From positions 62,001 to 126,000 of the forward strand of contig NZ_PJMU01000001.1 in NCBI RefSeq assembly GCF_002846395.1: DNA of 64,000 nucleotides. Reading direction: 5' to 3'. The DNA is from Pontibacter ramchanderi (GTDB taxonomy: Bacteria; Bacteroidota; Bacteroidia; Cytophagales; Hymenobacteraceae). The position numbers and the translations under genes are program-made. The stretch's first letter is position 1, and every line of letters starts with the position of its first letter. The notes beneath the pieces are model-generated. The model did not search any database. It saw nothing but the letters and a program-made list of their open reading frames with translations, and was not told where the DNA came from. This document shows positions 42,663-51,212 of this stretch, in pieces.

Positions 42663-42992
42663 TTAATTGTTTGGCCAGGCACCAATGCCGCCCGCCAGGT
42701 TGTAGCATTTGAATCCTTGTGCGCTCATCAGGTCACAGGCAGATCCGCTGCGGTTGCCGCTTCGGCAAAACACAAAGTACTCTTTGTCCTTATCCAGCGA
42801 ACCCAGTGCGTTTTGGAACTGACCTGTCGTTACGTCCAGGTTCTTAGCGCCTTTGATAGTGCCGGAAGCAAATTCACCGGCAGTTCTTACGTCCAGCAGC
42901 TCAGCTTTGGGAGCAGTTTGGAACTTTGCTTTAAACGTTTTTCCGTCCAGATTTTCGTAGTTCTTCGGAGCGGATTTAAAGATATTGAACAT
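42663..42992 (-). CDS. Single-domain rhodanese (sulfurtransferase)
   Basis: 109 residues. Complete rhodanese fold: AELLDVRTAGEFASGTIKGAKNLD and the active-site loop VFCRSGNRSGSAC, whose first Cys forms the persulfide. No signal peptide, so cytoplasmic. It transfers sulfane sulfur between thiosulfate, glutathione-type persulfides and acceptors. It is the first gene behind operator 3 and heads the rhodanese-YeeE-DUF6691-MFS group. Confidence 0.92.
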   Translation of the reverse strand: MFNIFKSAPKNYENLDGKTFKAKFQTAPKAELLDVRTAGEFASGTIKGAKNLDVTTGQFQNALGSLDKDKEYFVFCRSGNRSGSACDLMSAQGFKCYNLAGGIGAWPNN

Positions 42993-43036
42993 GGCTTTTA
43001 TGCGTTTAATGTTAGGTCTTGTTTCAATTTACTATA

Positions 43037-43080
43037 CAAAGGTACAGGTATAGCAAAACAGGTTCAGTGACTTTGGTCAC
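43037..43080 (-). promoter_or_regulatory. Sulfur-regulon promoter 3
   Basis: Operator GTGACTTTGGTCAC (43067-43080; GTGACCAAAGTCAC on the gene strand), 22-bp spacer, then a perfect TACCTTTG box (43037-43044). It drives the rhodanese gene and probably the YeeE-like genes and MFS behind it. Confidence 0.92.
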
Positions 43081-43105
43081 GCAGTATAGCTAGGCTTTAA
43101 ATTAA

Positions 43106-43132
43106 TCAGGGCCAGCGTTCAACTGGCCCTGA
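43106..43132 (-). terminator. Terminator of the MBL-rhodanese gene (43154-44566)
   Basis: A 10-bp perfect stem TCAGGGCCAG (43106-43115) with CTGGCCCTGA (43123-43132) and a 7-nt loop. Confidence 0.85.
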
Positions 43133-43153
43133 TCACTCCGTGCTAAACAACAA

Positions 43154-44566
43154 TTATTTCAGGGAAGAAGGGCAAATGTAAGCCGTTCTAGGTATAGCTG
43201 TTTCGGCAATCGCCTTGAAACCACCCTCCACGTTGATCACATTGTCGAAGCCCCTTGCCTTCAGGATAGAGGCGGCGATCATAGAACGATAGCCACCGGC
43301 GCAATGCAGGTACATGTCCTCTTCTTTTGGCAGCTCAGCCAGGTGGTCGTTCAAATAATCAAGCGGGGCGTGTTGGGCAGTTTCTACGTGCTCGGCCTGG
43401 TACTCACCCGGCTTGCGTACGTCCACCACTTTAATGGCGTTGTTCCGGGCATAATCGGCGGCAAACTCAGCGGCCGAGATCGACTTGATGGTATCTACTT
43501 CTTTGCCAGCGGCTTTCCAGGCAGCGAAACTGCCCTGAAGGTAACCCAGTGTGTTGTCGTAACCAACGCGGGCCAGACGTGTCACTACTTCTTCTTCACG
43601 ACCTTCTTCAGCGACGAATAGGATCGGCTGCTGCACATCCGGAATCAGGGCACCTACCCAGGGGGCGAAGTTACCGTCGATGCCGATGTTGATGGAGTTC
43701 GGGATAAATCCGGCTGCGAAGGTCTCCGGCTTGCGGGTGTCGAGCACCAGCGCACCCGTTTCGTTCACAGCAGCCTCAAAAGCCTCTGGTGTCAGCGCCT
43801 GCTGGCCTTGCGTCAGCACTTCTTCGATGTTCGCGTAACCTTCTTTGTTCATCTTCACATTCATCGGGAAATAGCCCGGAGGAGGGAGCAAGCCTTCCGT
43901 CACTTCTTTCACAAACTCATCTTTCGTCATATCGGCACGCAGGGCGTAGTTTGTTTTTTTCTGGTTGCCAAGCAGGTCGGTTGTTTCTTTGCTCATGTTT
44001 TTGCCGCAAGCCGAGCCCGCACCGTGGGCAGGGTATACCACTACGTCATCGGGTAAGGTCATGATCTTGTTGCGCAGCGAGTCGTAAAGGTGCTGGGCGA
44101 GCTGCTCCTCAGTCAGGTCAGATTTTACTGCCAGGTCCGGACGGCCTACGTCGCCAATGAACAGTGTGTCGCCTGAGAAGATGGCCGTCTCTTTTCCGTT
44201 CTCGTCGATGAGCAAATACGTGGTGGACTCCATGGTATGACCCGGTGTGTGCAGCACCTTGATCGTCACGTTACCCAGTTTCAGTTCTTCGCCGTCAGTA
44301 GCAATGTGCGCATCAAAAGCGGGCTGCGCATTCGGACCAAAAACGATTTGAGCGCCGCTGGCTTTTGCCAGATCCACGTGGCCCGAAACGAAGTCGGCGT
44401 GGAAGTGTGTTTCCAGCACATACTTGATGGTGGCGTTATCTTTTTCGGCTTTCTCCAGGTATGGCTTGATCTCACGCAGTGGGTCTACAATGGCCACTTC
44501 GCCATTGCTCTCGATGTAATAAGCGCCCTGTGCCAGGCAACCGGTATAGATCTGTTCTACTTTCAT
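43154..44566 (-). CDS. Persulfide dioxygenase-like MBL fold fused to two rhodanese domains (paralog 1)
   Basis: 470 residues. The N-terminal metallo-beta-lactamase domain has the ETHFHADFVSGH ligand set (His54, His56, Asp58), VLHTPGHTMES and SGDTLFIGDVGRPDL, as in ETHE1/CstB-type persulfide dioxygenases. Two rhodanese domains follow. The first (about 265-355) has FVAEEGREEE where the catalytic loop should be, so it lacks the active Cys. The second has LHCAGGYRS, an intact site. The protein should oxidise a persulfide to sulfite with O2 and transfer sulfur. It has its own operator and terminator. Confidence 0.92.
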   Translation of the reverse strand: MKVEQIYTGCLAQGAYYIESNGEVAIVDPLREIKPYLEKAEKDNATIKYVLETHFHADFVSGHVDLAKASGAQIVFGPNAQPAFDAHIATDGEELKLGNVTIKVLHTPGHTMESTTYLLIDENGKETAIFSGDTLFIGDVGRPDLAVKSDLTEEQLAQHLYDSLRNKIMTLPDDVVVYPAHGAGSACGKNMSKETTDLLGNQKKTNYALRADMTKDEFVKEVTEGLLPPPGYFPMNVKMNKEGYANIEEVLTQGQQALTPEAFEAAVNETGALVLDTRKPETFAAGFIPNSINIGIDGNFAPWVGALIPDVQQPILFVAEEGREEEVVTRLARVGYDNTLGYLQGSFAAWKAAGKEVDTIKSISAAEFAADYARNNAIKVVDVRKPGEYQAEHVETAQHAPLDYLNDHLAELPKEEDMYLHCAGGYRSMIAASILKARGFDNVINVEGGFKAIAETAIPRTAYICPSSLK

Positions 44567-44631
44567 GGGTATAGGGTTTTGAGTTCTTTATTTTTCGTTT
44601 TCTGGTGTCACCTTCTTATTTAATGACACTA

Positions 44632-44675
44632 CAAATATCAGCATATTATTTGCGCGATACAGTGACTTAGGTCAC
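44632..44675 (-). promoter_or_regulatory. Sulfur-regulon promoter 4
   Basis: Operator GTGACTTAGGTCAC (44662-44675), 22-bp spacer, then GATATTTG (44632-44639), one base off TAnnTTTG. It drives the first MBL-rhodanese paralog. Confidence 0.88.
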
Positions 44676-44688
44676 GCTGGCCGTTTTT

Positions 44689-45552
44689 TTAGAAGAAAAG
44701 CTCTTTCCCGATGATATACACCCCCATCACCAGGACGAACCAGCCAAACGCGGTTTTGAGTTTATCGGCATGAATCTTAGCGGAAAGAAAGGTGCCGATG
44801 AAAATCCCTGCAATGGAAATAGCCGAGAAAATGCCTAAGAACATCCAGTCGATTTCGTAGTTGAAAATATCGCCGATGAAACCAAAAAGGGACTTGGCTG
44901 CAATGATCAGGAGGGAAGTACCGACGGCCATTTTCATATCGAGCTTACTGAAGAGCACGAGCGCCGGAATGATCAGGAAGCCGCCCCCTGCACCTACCAG
45001 ACCGGTGAGTGTGCCCACCACCAAGCCCTCAGCCAGAATGCCGCCGTAATTGAATTTCGGTTTCGGGTGGGCAGTGCCGTTTCCCTCCACATCAATTTCG
45101 GTGTCGATGTTCTCGTCCACCATGTCTACGGGTTCGGTTGGAGCTGTAACTGGCGCTTTCTTTTTCTTGATCATGCTGATGGAGGCAAACACCATCAGGC
45201 CGGCAAACAGCAGCATCAGCATGATGCCTTTGGTCACTATGAAATCACCTACCGAAAAGATCTCTTCCGGTATGGCGGGCACCAGGTAGCGTCGTGTCAG
45301 GTATACGGCTACGATAGAAGGTATACCAAACACAACGGCTGTTTTCATGCTGACAAGACCGTTTTTGTAGAATTTGTAAGAGCCCACCAAGCTGGTAAGT
45401 CCCACAATAAAAAGGGAATAAGCCGTTGAGATAACGGGGCTCAGACCGATCAGGTATACCAGTACCGGCACCGTGAGAATAGAGCCGCCACCACCGATTA
45501 AACCGAGAGAGAGTCCGATGAGCAGGGCCGCAATGTAACCAAGTATTTCCAT
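44689..45552 (-). CDS. TauE/SafE-family sulfite/sulfonate exporter
   Basis: 287 residues from the ATG at 45552 (MEILGYIAALL). About eight helices. GLSLGLIGGGGSILTVPVLVY and GLVGAGGGFLIIPALVL are the paired repeats of the family. A charged, acidic cytoplasmic loop (KKKKAPVTAPTEPVDMVDE) separates them. Its natural job here would be exporting sulfite made by the persulfide dioxygenases. It has its own operator (number 5) and so is co-regulated with both dioxygenase-like genes. Confidence 0.9.
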   Translation of the reverse strand: MEILGYIAALLIGLSLGLIGGGGSILTVPVLVYLIGLSPVISTAYSLFIVGLTSLVGSYKFYKNGLVSMKTAVVFGIPSIVAVYLTRRYLVPAIPEEIFSVGDFIVTKGIMLMLLFAGLMVFASISMIKKKKAPVTAPTEPVDMVDENIDTEIDVEGNGTAHPKPKFNYGGILAEGLVVGTLTGLVGAGGGFLIIPALVLFSKLDMKMAVGTSLLIIAAKSLFGFIGDIFNYEIDWMFLGIFSAISIAGIFIGTFLSAKIHADKLKTAFGWFVLVMGVYIIGKELFF

Positions 45553-45582
45553 TGAGTTTGTCGTTTGTTTTGTAATCTGGTA

Positions 45583-45626
45583 CAAAGGTATAGCAGCCGT
45601 CAACGGTCTTCAGTGACTAGTATCAC
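45583..45626 (-). promoter_or_regulatory. Sulfur-regulon promoter 5
   Basis: Operator GTGACTAGTATCAC (45613-45626; one mismatch from the palindrome), 22-bp spacer, then a perfect TACCTTTG box (45583-45590). It drives the TauE-like gene. Confidence 0.88.
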
Positions 45627-45880
45627 AGAGGGGTATTTTTGAGTTTAGGAGTTTGAGAGTTGAGGAGGTAAGATTGTAGGGACAGGTCGCGAACCTATGC
45701 TGTCAACTTAAGGAATAATAACCCAAACTCTCATCTTTCCAGAATGGAGAGATCTGGTTTATCTCAATAGCGTGACAATATTCAGATTTCTCCCGCAGGT
45801 CGAAATGACATAAAAGTACATAAGTTGACGGCATTGAATCCTGATTGTCTCCAACCCCTAAACCCCTAAATCTTAAACTC
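45627..45880. other. 254-bp gene-free stretch behind the Crp/Fnr gene
   Basis: Contains AGTTTAGGAGTTT near 45642 and its exact complement AAACTCCTAAACT near 45877, some 220 bp apart, and the string GATTTCTCCCGCAGGTCGAAATGACA-like (near 45784) that resembles a dispersed bacterial intergenic repeat. No ORF. Confidence 0.45.
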
Positions 45881-46528
45881 CTAAACTAAATCCAGATCAC
45901 GCACTTCGATGTAGTTGCGGTGCAGGGTGATGGCGCCGGTTTGTTCCAGTTTTTTGAGCAGGCGGGAGATCACTTCACGGGAACTGTTAAGTTCGAGGGC
46001 AATTTGCTGGTGGGAGAGGCGGACTTCTTTGCCGCTTACTTTTACGTGGCGCTTCAGGTAGAATAATAAGCGCTCGTCTAACCCCTTGAAGGCAATGCTG
46101 TCGAGGGTTTGCAGCAGCTCTTCGAAGCGTTGGCGGTAGGAAGCGATCACGAAATTATGCCAGCTTTTGTACCGGGCCAGCCATTGCTCCGACAGGTGGG
46201 AGGGAATCAGGATCACCTCGGCTTCGGTCACGGCTTTGGCCATGATCTGGCTTTGCTCGTTTCGGGCGGTGCACATCATCGAAAGAGCGCAGGCATTGCC
46301 CGGTTCCAGGTAGTACATCAGAAACTCGTTGCCTTCGTCGTCCTCGCGGTATACCTTGAGCAAACCACTGAGAAGCAAAACAGTGGAGCGAATGTACTGT
46401 CCGGTGCGCATAACCTCTTCGCCTTCTTCCACTTGCCGGATGGTACTGTGTGCCAGTATCTCATCGAGAAGGGTTTGCTCAAACTGCGGGAATCTTTTCA
46501 GGATGGCTTCTTTCTGGGATATTTCCAT
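45881..46528 (-). CDS. Crp/Fnr-family transcriptional regulator of the sulfur island
   Basis: 215 residues. Cyclic-nucleotide-like beta-roll (about 20-115), long dimer helix (about 118-145) and a winged helix (LSHQQIALELNSSREVISRLLKKLE, about 171-195). The recognition helix carries Arg184-Glu185 and Ser188-Arg189, aligning with CRP R-E-x-x-x-R and FNR E-x-x-S-R, which suits a GTGA-N6-TCAC site. No cAMP-pocket arginine-serine pair is evident and there is no iron-sulfur cysteine cluster; instead Cys80 and Cys86 sit in GNACALSMMCTARNE and may sense redox or persulfide. No operator copy precedes its own gene. Confidence 0.9.
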   Translation of the reverse strand: MEISQKEAILKRFPQFEQTLLDEILAHSTIRQVEEGEEVMRTGQYIRSTVLLLSGLLKVYREDDEGNEFLMYYLEPGNACALSMMCTARNEQSQIMAKAVTEAEVILIPSHLSEQWLARYKSWHNFVIASYRQRFEELLQTLDSIAFKGLDERLLFYLKRHVKVSGKEVRLSHQQIALELNSSREVISRLLKKLEQTGAITLHRNYIEVRDLDLV

Positions 46529-46679
46529 GTTTTATGAAGGTTGTCTAACAGTAGATAGTTTTGGTACGTCCCGACTCTACAAGCATTGGGCTTACGCAGG
46601 AGATATTTCCCAAAAGGGAAAGAGCCCTCTCCTAAAGAGGGGTGAGGTTGTGTTTATGTTTACGCAAATAAGCAAAAAA

Positions 46680-46710
46680 CCAGTGCAGGCACCAAGGGTA
46701 CCCGCACTGG
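46680..46710 (-). terminator. Terminator of the second MBL-rhodanese gene
   Basis: CCAGTGC (46680-46686) pairs with GCACTGG (46704-46710); on the minus strand a TTTTTT run follows. Confidence 0.75.
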
Positions 46711-46733
46711 TAATTATAAATTTTATAGATCGC

Positions 46734-48071
46734 TTATTTGAAGTCGTTTACGGCCTCGCTCAAATCCAGCACCTGGGTGTCTGGCAAAGCGGCCTCTACA
46801 ATGCTGCTGCCTGCCGCCGAGCGGTAACCACCGGCACAGTGCACCACCACGGGTTTGTCGGCCGGAATTTCGTTGGCACGCTCACGGAGTTCTGGGAGCG
46901 GAATATTAATGGCCTTGTCGAAGAACTTGCCGCCTTTCACTTCCGAAGCGTTGCGAATGTCCACGATCGTGTACTGGTCCTGATTTTCTCTGAATGCAGC
47001 CACATCGATCACAGGAGACTCCTCTTCACCAGCTTCGGTCTGCACAAAAGCGCCTTCGATCAGCAGTTCATAACCAATTTTAGAGGCTTTCTGGATCAGG
47101 TCATTCAGCTCTGCTTCTGTTTCAGCAATCAGGTAGTAGCGCTCATTCGGACCCACAATGCTACCCAGCCATGTTTCGAACTTGCCGCCGTTCTGGATGT
47201 TGATTGCGCCCTCAAGGTGTCCTTTTTTGAAGACCTTTTCGCTGCGCCCGTCCACAATCAAAGCGCCTTTGCCGGGCTTGTAGTTCTTCTCCAGCTTTTT
47301 CACGCCATCCAGACTCGGCTGCAGGGAAGGGGCTCCTTTCTTGTTTAGGCCCACATCGTAGCCAAAGTACTTCGGTATAAAAGGCTGGTCTTCGGTGAGT
47401 ACTTTCACAAAAGCGTCTTCGCTCATTTCCTGTAGCGCATAGTTGGTCATTTTTTCAGCGCCGATGGTGCTGCTATTGGCTTCGCTCAAGCCCTTGCCGC
47501 AAAGTGTACCAGCTCCGTGGGCAGGATACACCAACACATCGTCATCCAGCTTCATCAGCTTTTCGCGGGTGCTGTGGTACATCTGGCGGGCCAGTTCTTC
47601 GCGTTTGGCCGTAATGTTACCGGCGCTCTCGCGCAGGTCCGGGCGACCCACATCACCGATGAAGAGCGTGTCGCCGGTGAACACGGCTTTGTCTTTGCCT
47701 TCGTGCTCCAGCACAATGCTGATGCCATCTGGTGAGTGACCCGGTGTATGAATGGACTTCAGTTTCACGTCTCCAATTGCCAGTACAGCGCCTTCGTCGA
47801 AGGTCTGGTGCGGATAGTCGGCACCTACCAGGCTGTGCGCATAAATAGTAGCACCTGTTTTTTCGTAAATTTCGAGGTGGGAGCTTACAAAGTCGGCATG
47901 CGGGTGCGTTTCGATCACGCCTACAATCCTGGCTTTGTTTTTTTCAGCAAAGTCGTAGTAAGGCTGCGGGTTACGGGCCGGGTCAACCAGCACGACTTCA
48001 CCTGTTTTTTCACTCAGGATGGCATAGGCATAATGTGCTAAGCCTTTGTCTTCGAACTGTTCTATTTTCAT
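46734..48071 (-). CDS. Persulfide dioxygenase-like MBL fold fused to two rhodanese domains (paralog 2)
   Basis: 445 residues, the same architecture as the 43154-44566 protein but clearly diverged. Metal ligands: ETHPHADFVSSH, IHTPGHSPDG, FTGDTLFIGDVGRPDL. The first rhodanese domain again lacks its Cys (LIAETEAELND at the loop), and the second has VHCAGGYRSAAG. The shared loss in domain 1 suggests a structural rather than catalytic role. Cytoplasmic. It has its own operator (number 6). Two paralogs under the same control may act on different persulfides or at different sulfide loads. Confidence 0.92.
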   Translation of the reverse strand: MKIEQFEDKGLAHYAYAILSEKTGEVVLVDPARNPQPYYDFAEKNKARIVGVIETHPHADFVSSHLEIYEKTGATIYAHSLVGADYPHQTFDEGAVLAIGDVKLKSIHTPGHSPDGISIVLEHEGKDKAVFTGDTLFIGDVGRPDLRESAGNITAKREELARQMYHSTREKLMKLDDDVLVYPAHGAGTLCGKGLSEANSSTIGAEKMTNYALQEMSEDAFVKVLTEDQPFIPKYFGYDVGLNKKGAPSLQPSLDGVKKLEKNYKPGKGALIVDGRSEKVFKKGHLEGAINIQNGGKFETWLGSIVGPNERYYLIAETEAELNDLIQKASKIGYELLIEGAFVQTEAGEEESPVIDVAAFRENQDQYTIVDIRNASEVKGGKFFDKAINIPLPELRERANEIPADKPVVVHCAGGYRSAAGSSIVEAALPDTQVLDLSEAVNDFK

Positions 48072-48133
48072 TGGTTTTGGGGTTTACTTTTTAAATTCAT
48101 CTGTAAGTCTCTCAGCACTTACCGATTTCAATA

Positions 48134-48177
48134 CAAAGGTATAGAATGCAGTTGCCGCACACAGTGACGTAAGTCAC
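48134..48177 (-). promoter_or_regulatory. Sulfur-regulon promoter 6
   Basis: Operator GTGACGTAAGTCAC (48164-48177), 22-bp spacer, then a perfect TACCTTTG box (48134-48141). It drives the second MBL-rhodanese paralog. Confidence 0.92.
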
Positions 48178-48224
48178 ATAGCGTTAATCACGGGTAAATT
48201 GTTGTTATTTTTAGTCGGGTATAC

Positions 48225-49634
48225 CTAAAAAGTAAGTTGCGTTACAAAGTTGATGTTGTGAAAATTAGTGTTGTAGTACATGTCCTTCAGCGGAATATCC
48301 TTGTCGGGTGACGACCTGCCTACATAAAGCAAGCGGAAGCTGAGCCCGCCCAGCACCGGCTTGGTAGGAGTGTAGTTTAAGTCGGCCACCCAGCCCCAGT
48401 AAGACATGGCGCCATACTTGTTATACCTGTAATCGTTGGGCGCCGGCAGCCACGACCTGGCTACTGAAAACTCAGAGGAGAAATTACCCGCCCATTGTTT
48501 ACAGGCCTTTGCCACCAGCAGATCCGACTTGCCCATACCTTCCATTCTACCTCTCGGGATGGTCGCGAAAAACTGTTCACGTCCCCATTCCCTTGGAAAC
48601 AGAAATCGCCCATCACCATCGGTGTGCAGGTAGTTGAGCGACAGGTGCAGCTTGTTGGGTTCATAGGCCAGCATACCTCCAGCGAGCCACTGTTTCTGAT
48701 CCGGGAAGTATACCAGCGTACTTTCAGGATTGCCGCCGTTGCCCACCTGGAACTGATACAAAGCCTCTATACCTGCCTTCACCTGAGGTGCCACCACGAC
48801 TACCGCTTTGCCATAGCTGTTGTTCGATACGTTATCGATCCAATAGTTCCAGGCCTCCCCACTGAGTCGCTTATTCGGGTGTAACTGCAAGCCCGCCACA
48901 GCTACGCCTCTGGTTTGCGTGTGGTGCGCATAGCCCGACGGATTACCATTTGCATCCACCCCTGGCGAAAAAACACCGATGGATACATCCGCCCTGAGCC
49001 AGGAAACCGTACTTCTGGGAGAGAAGTGATCAAACCAGGCCAGCGTAAACAGGCCATTCTGCTGCAGCGGGAATTGTAATTTTATACCTTGAAAAGAGTA
49101 AGGCTTCATGCGTGTATCCTGCGCATTCATCAGGGAGGAGTTAAAACTGAAACGCCCTGCCTTGGCCCTGATTCTGGCGGAATTATATTCCAGGTATAGC
49201 TCGTCGAGACGGTCGAGGTCGGCTTTGTTGTGCGGATCTTCGATATCGAAAAGCTCCAATTCAAGCTTCGGGTGTTTCTCTGAAATGAAGTCTCGTTCCC
49301 AGATGTCGGACGAGAACAGATTGTAGGTAAACAAACCGGCGAAACCGAAGCGGAATCCGTAAAGGGAGGCCGTCTTATACCCGATTTCGGCCCCAATGGC
49401 ATTGGCGTAATTGTCGGACAGGGCACCGTAGTTGAAAGTAGCCATGAAATAGTTGCGCACATGTCCCTCTACTTCGCCCTTTCTGAAAAGGTCCTGCACA
49501 CTCCGGATCTGCACCGTGTCGTTTTCAGCAACTGAATCAGGTGCTGTATGTGGGCTGGTATGCTCCTGCGCAGAGACGCTTCCCCAGATCGTTGCAAGGT
49601 ATAGAGCAGCTGACAGCGCCATTTTTTTAGGCAT
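48225..49634 (-). CDS. OprD-like outer membrane porin
   Basis: 469 residues. A signal peptide (MALSAALYLATIWGSVSAQ region) is followed by a beta-barrel with many amphipathic strands and aromatic girdles, ending in Phe (NFVTQLTF). Segments such as DRLDELYLEYNSARIRAKAGRF and FQGIKLQFPLQQNGLFTLAWFD fit the OprD/occD group of substrate-specific porins. It follows the Usp gene by 52 bp on the same strand. Within the sulfur island it may admit thiosulfate or another small anion; this is inferred from position only. Confidence 0.75.
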   Translation of the reverse strand: MPKKMALSAALYLATIWGSVSAQEHTSPHTAPDSVAENDTVQIRSVQDLFRKGEVEGHVRNYFMATFNYGALSDNYANAIGAEIGYKTASLYGFRFGFAGLFTYNLFSSDIWERDFISEKHPKLELELFDIEDPHNKADLDRLDELYLEYNSARIRAKAGRFSFNSSLMNAQDTRMKPYSFQGIKLQFPLQQNGLFTLAWFDHFSPRSTVSWLRADVSIGVFSPGVDANGNPSGYAHHTQTRGVAVAGLQLHPNKRLSGEAWNYWIDNVSNNSYGKAVVVVAPQVKAGIEALYQFQVGNGGNPESTLVYFPDQKQWLAGGMLAYEPNKLHLSLNYLHTDGDGRFLFPREWGREQFFATIPRGRMEGMGKSDLLVAKACKQWAGNFSSEFSVARSWLPAPNDYRYNKYGAMSYWGWVADLNYTPTKPVLGGLSFRLLYVGRSSPDKDIPLKDMYYNTNFHNINFVTQLTF

Positions 49635-49686
49635 AGGTATAGCGTTTGATAACCGGGGCAGGTATACCTGCCCGGGCTGTTTCTAA

Positions 49687-50529
49687 TTATTTTAAATGAT
49701 AGGTGAGGAGCGGACGGATGCAGTGGTTCACCAAAGTTTCGGCGATGCTGCCATAGAAGATATGGCTGAAACCTTTGCGACCGTGCGTTCCGATCAGCAC
49801 TAAATCCATATCCGACTCCTGATTAAAGTTGCGCACCCCGGCCGGCACCTTGCTATCGCTGCGGAAATGCAGTTCGTAGTTTTGCAACTGCAGCCTGTTG
49901 GCGAAGCGCTGCATCTGCTGGATGATGCTGTCGAGTTTCAGGTCGTCTTCCTTATCGATGATCTGCAGCAGGTGCAGTTGCGCCCCGAATAGTTGTTGCA
50001 GTGTCTTGATGGTGTTCACTGTTTTTTCCGGCTGTTTTTCGGCGCTGAAATCTGCCACCCACAGCATGTTTTTGATCGGCGTAATGGAGGCGTCTCTCTG
50101 AATGGTGATAACCGGAACCGTAGTGAAACGCACCACATGCTGCGCCTCAGAACCCGAGATGCGCTCAAACCAGCCATCGGCCCCCTCTGTTCCCATGATG
50201 ATCAGATCGATGCCGTTCTTTTCGGCATACCTCGTCAGGCCGCTGGTAAGACCGCCGTATACCACTGCACTGCTGAATTCGAAGTTCACCTGCTTCCTGA
50301 TCTCCTCAAAACCTGTCGTAGCTTGCTGCTCCAACTGTTTAATCTGACTTTTGTCCAGGTTCTCAGAAGAATCGGCTGTGCCTGCCCATTCTGCCTCGTT
50401 TACCTGAATGACATGCACCAGATGCGTATCCACCGGCGTTTTGTCCATCAGAAAAGCGAGAAATTCCAGTGCTTTGAAAGATACCGGGGTAAAGTCCATC
50501 GGCACCATGATGTTGAGTCTCTTTTCCAT
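49687..50529 (-). CDS. Tandem universal stress protein (two Usp domains)
   Basis: 280 residues with two UspA-like Rossmann domains: IMVPMDFTPVSFKALEFLAF ... LIIMGTEGADGWFERISGSEAQHVVRF, then MLWVADFSAEKQPEKTVNTI ... LVLIGTHGRKGFSHIFYGSIAETLVNH. The second domain keeps the ATP-binding signature G-x-x-G-R-x(n)-G-S; the first is altered (GTEGADGW). Cytoplasmic. It follows the methyltransferase gene by 38 bp and precedes the porin, so it is probably in one transcript from operator 7. Confidence 0.88.
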   Translation of the reverse strand: MEKRLNIMVPMDFTPVSFKALEFLAFLMDKTPVDTHLVHVIQVNEAEWAGTADSSENLDKSQIKQLEQQATTGFEEIRKQVNFEFSSAVVYGGLTSGLTRYAEKNGIDLIIMGTEGADGWFERISGSEAQHVVRFTTVPVITIQRDASITPIKNMLWVADFSAEKQPEKTVNTIKTLQQLFGAQLHLLQIIDKEDDLKLDSIIQQMQRFANRLQLQNYELHFRSDSKVPAGVRNFNQESDMDLVLIGTHGRKGFSHIFYGSIAETLVNHCIRPLLTYHLK

Positions 50530-50567
50530 TGTGTGATTTGGTAATTGCTTGTAGCGCTGACTGTTGA

Positions 50568-51188
50568 TTATTTTGTTTGTATTGTTTCTATTGTTGTTTT
50601 GGCGGCCACTAAGCGGGTTACAAAGCCCGGGCCGCTATGGTATACCCCTTCATGTAGGACGACTTCTTGCTCTTCCAGCACCTTTATTTCCATACCTGCA
50701 AAGTCTTGCTCAAGCAGGTCGGCCGTGTAGAGCATCGTTTTGTCTTTAGGCCCTCCGGAGGTATAGCCCAGTTGTTTGGGATGAAATGCCTCCAGTATGA
50801 CCACGCCACCTGGTTTGAGCCATTTCTGTACTTTGGAGTGCAGGCCTAGGCGTACAGGTGCGGGGAGGTGCGCATAAACCAAGGCCACGGCATCTACGCT
50901 TTCCGGTTCAAGGGTAAAGCTTCCGGCATCAGCCAATCGGTAGTCGATGCTGACACTTTGCTGCGCAGCCAGCGCCAATGCTTTGACTTGCCCGGCCTCA
51001 CTGTAGTCGAAGGCCAGCACATCCCAACCTTGCTTTGCGGCAAACACGGCGTTGCGGCCTTCCCCTTCGGCAGGTAACAGGAGCCTGCCAGGCTTCAGAA
51101 CATGTAACTGCTCCCTTAGAAAGTCGTTTGGTTCAAGCCCATAGGCCATTTCCTGTTGGCCGTATCGTTCGTTCCAGAATTGCTGCAT
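50568..51188 (-). CDS. Class I SAM-dependent methyltransferase (TehB/TPMT-like)
   Basis: About 206 residues from the ATG at 51188 (MQQFWNERYGQQEMAYGLEP); the longer frame from 51215 would begin inside the -7 box. The YG-x-x-PNDFL segment and the degenerate SAM motif LLPAEGEGRNAVFAA are typical of small thiol/tellurite-type methyltransferases; LKPGGVVILEAFH is motif III. Substrate unknown; operator 7 ties it to the sulfur regulon, which makes a sulfide, persulfide or selenium/tellurium substrate plausible. Confidence 0.82.
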   Translation of the reverse strand: MQQFWNERYGQQEMAYGLEPNDFLREQLHVLKPGRLLLPAEGEGRNAVFAAKQGWDVLAFDYSEAGQVKALALAAQQSVSIDYRLADAGSFTLEPESVDAVALVYAHLPAPVRLGLHSKVQKWLKPGGVVILEAFHPKQLGYTSGGPKDKTMLYTADLLEQDFAGMEIKVLEEQEVVLHEGVYHSGPGFVTRLVAAKTTIETIQTK

Positions 51189-51212
51189 CGTGTCTTTATT
51201 TAATATACAGTA

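Noticed and set aside
46615..46650. CCCTCTCCTAAAGAGGGG, resembling CCCCTCTTGAGAGGGG near 23330
   Set aside because: Short, common kind of intergenic palindrome; two weakly similar copies do not establish a repeat family.
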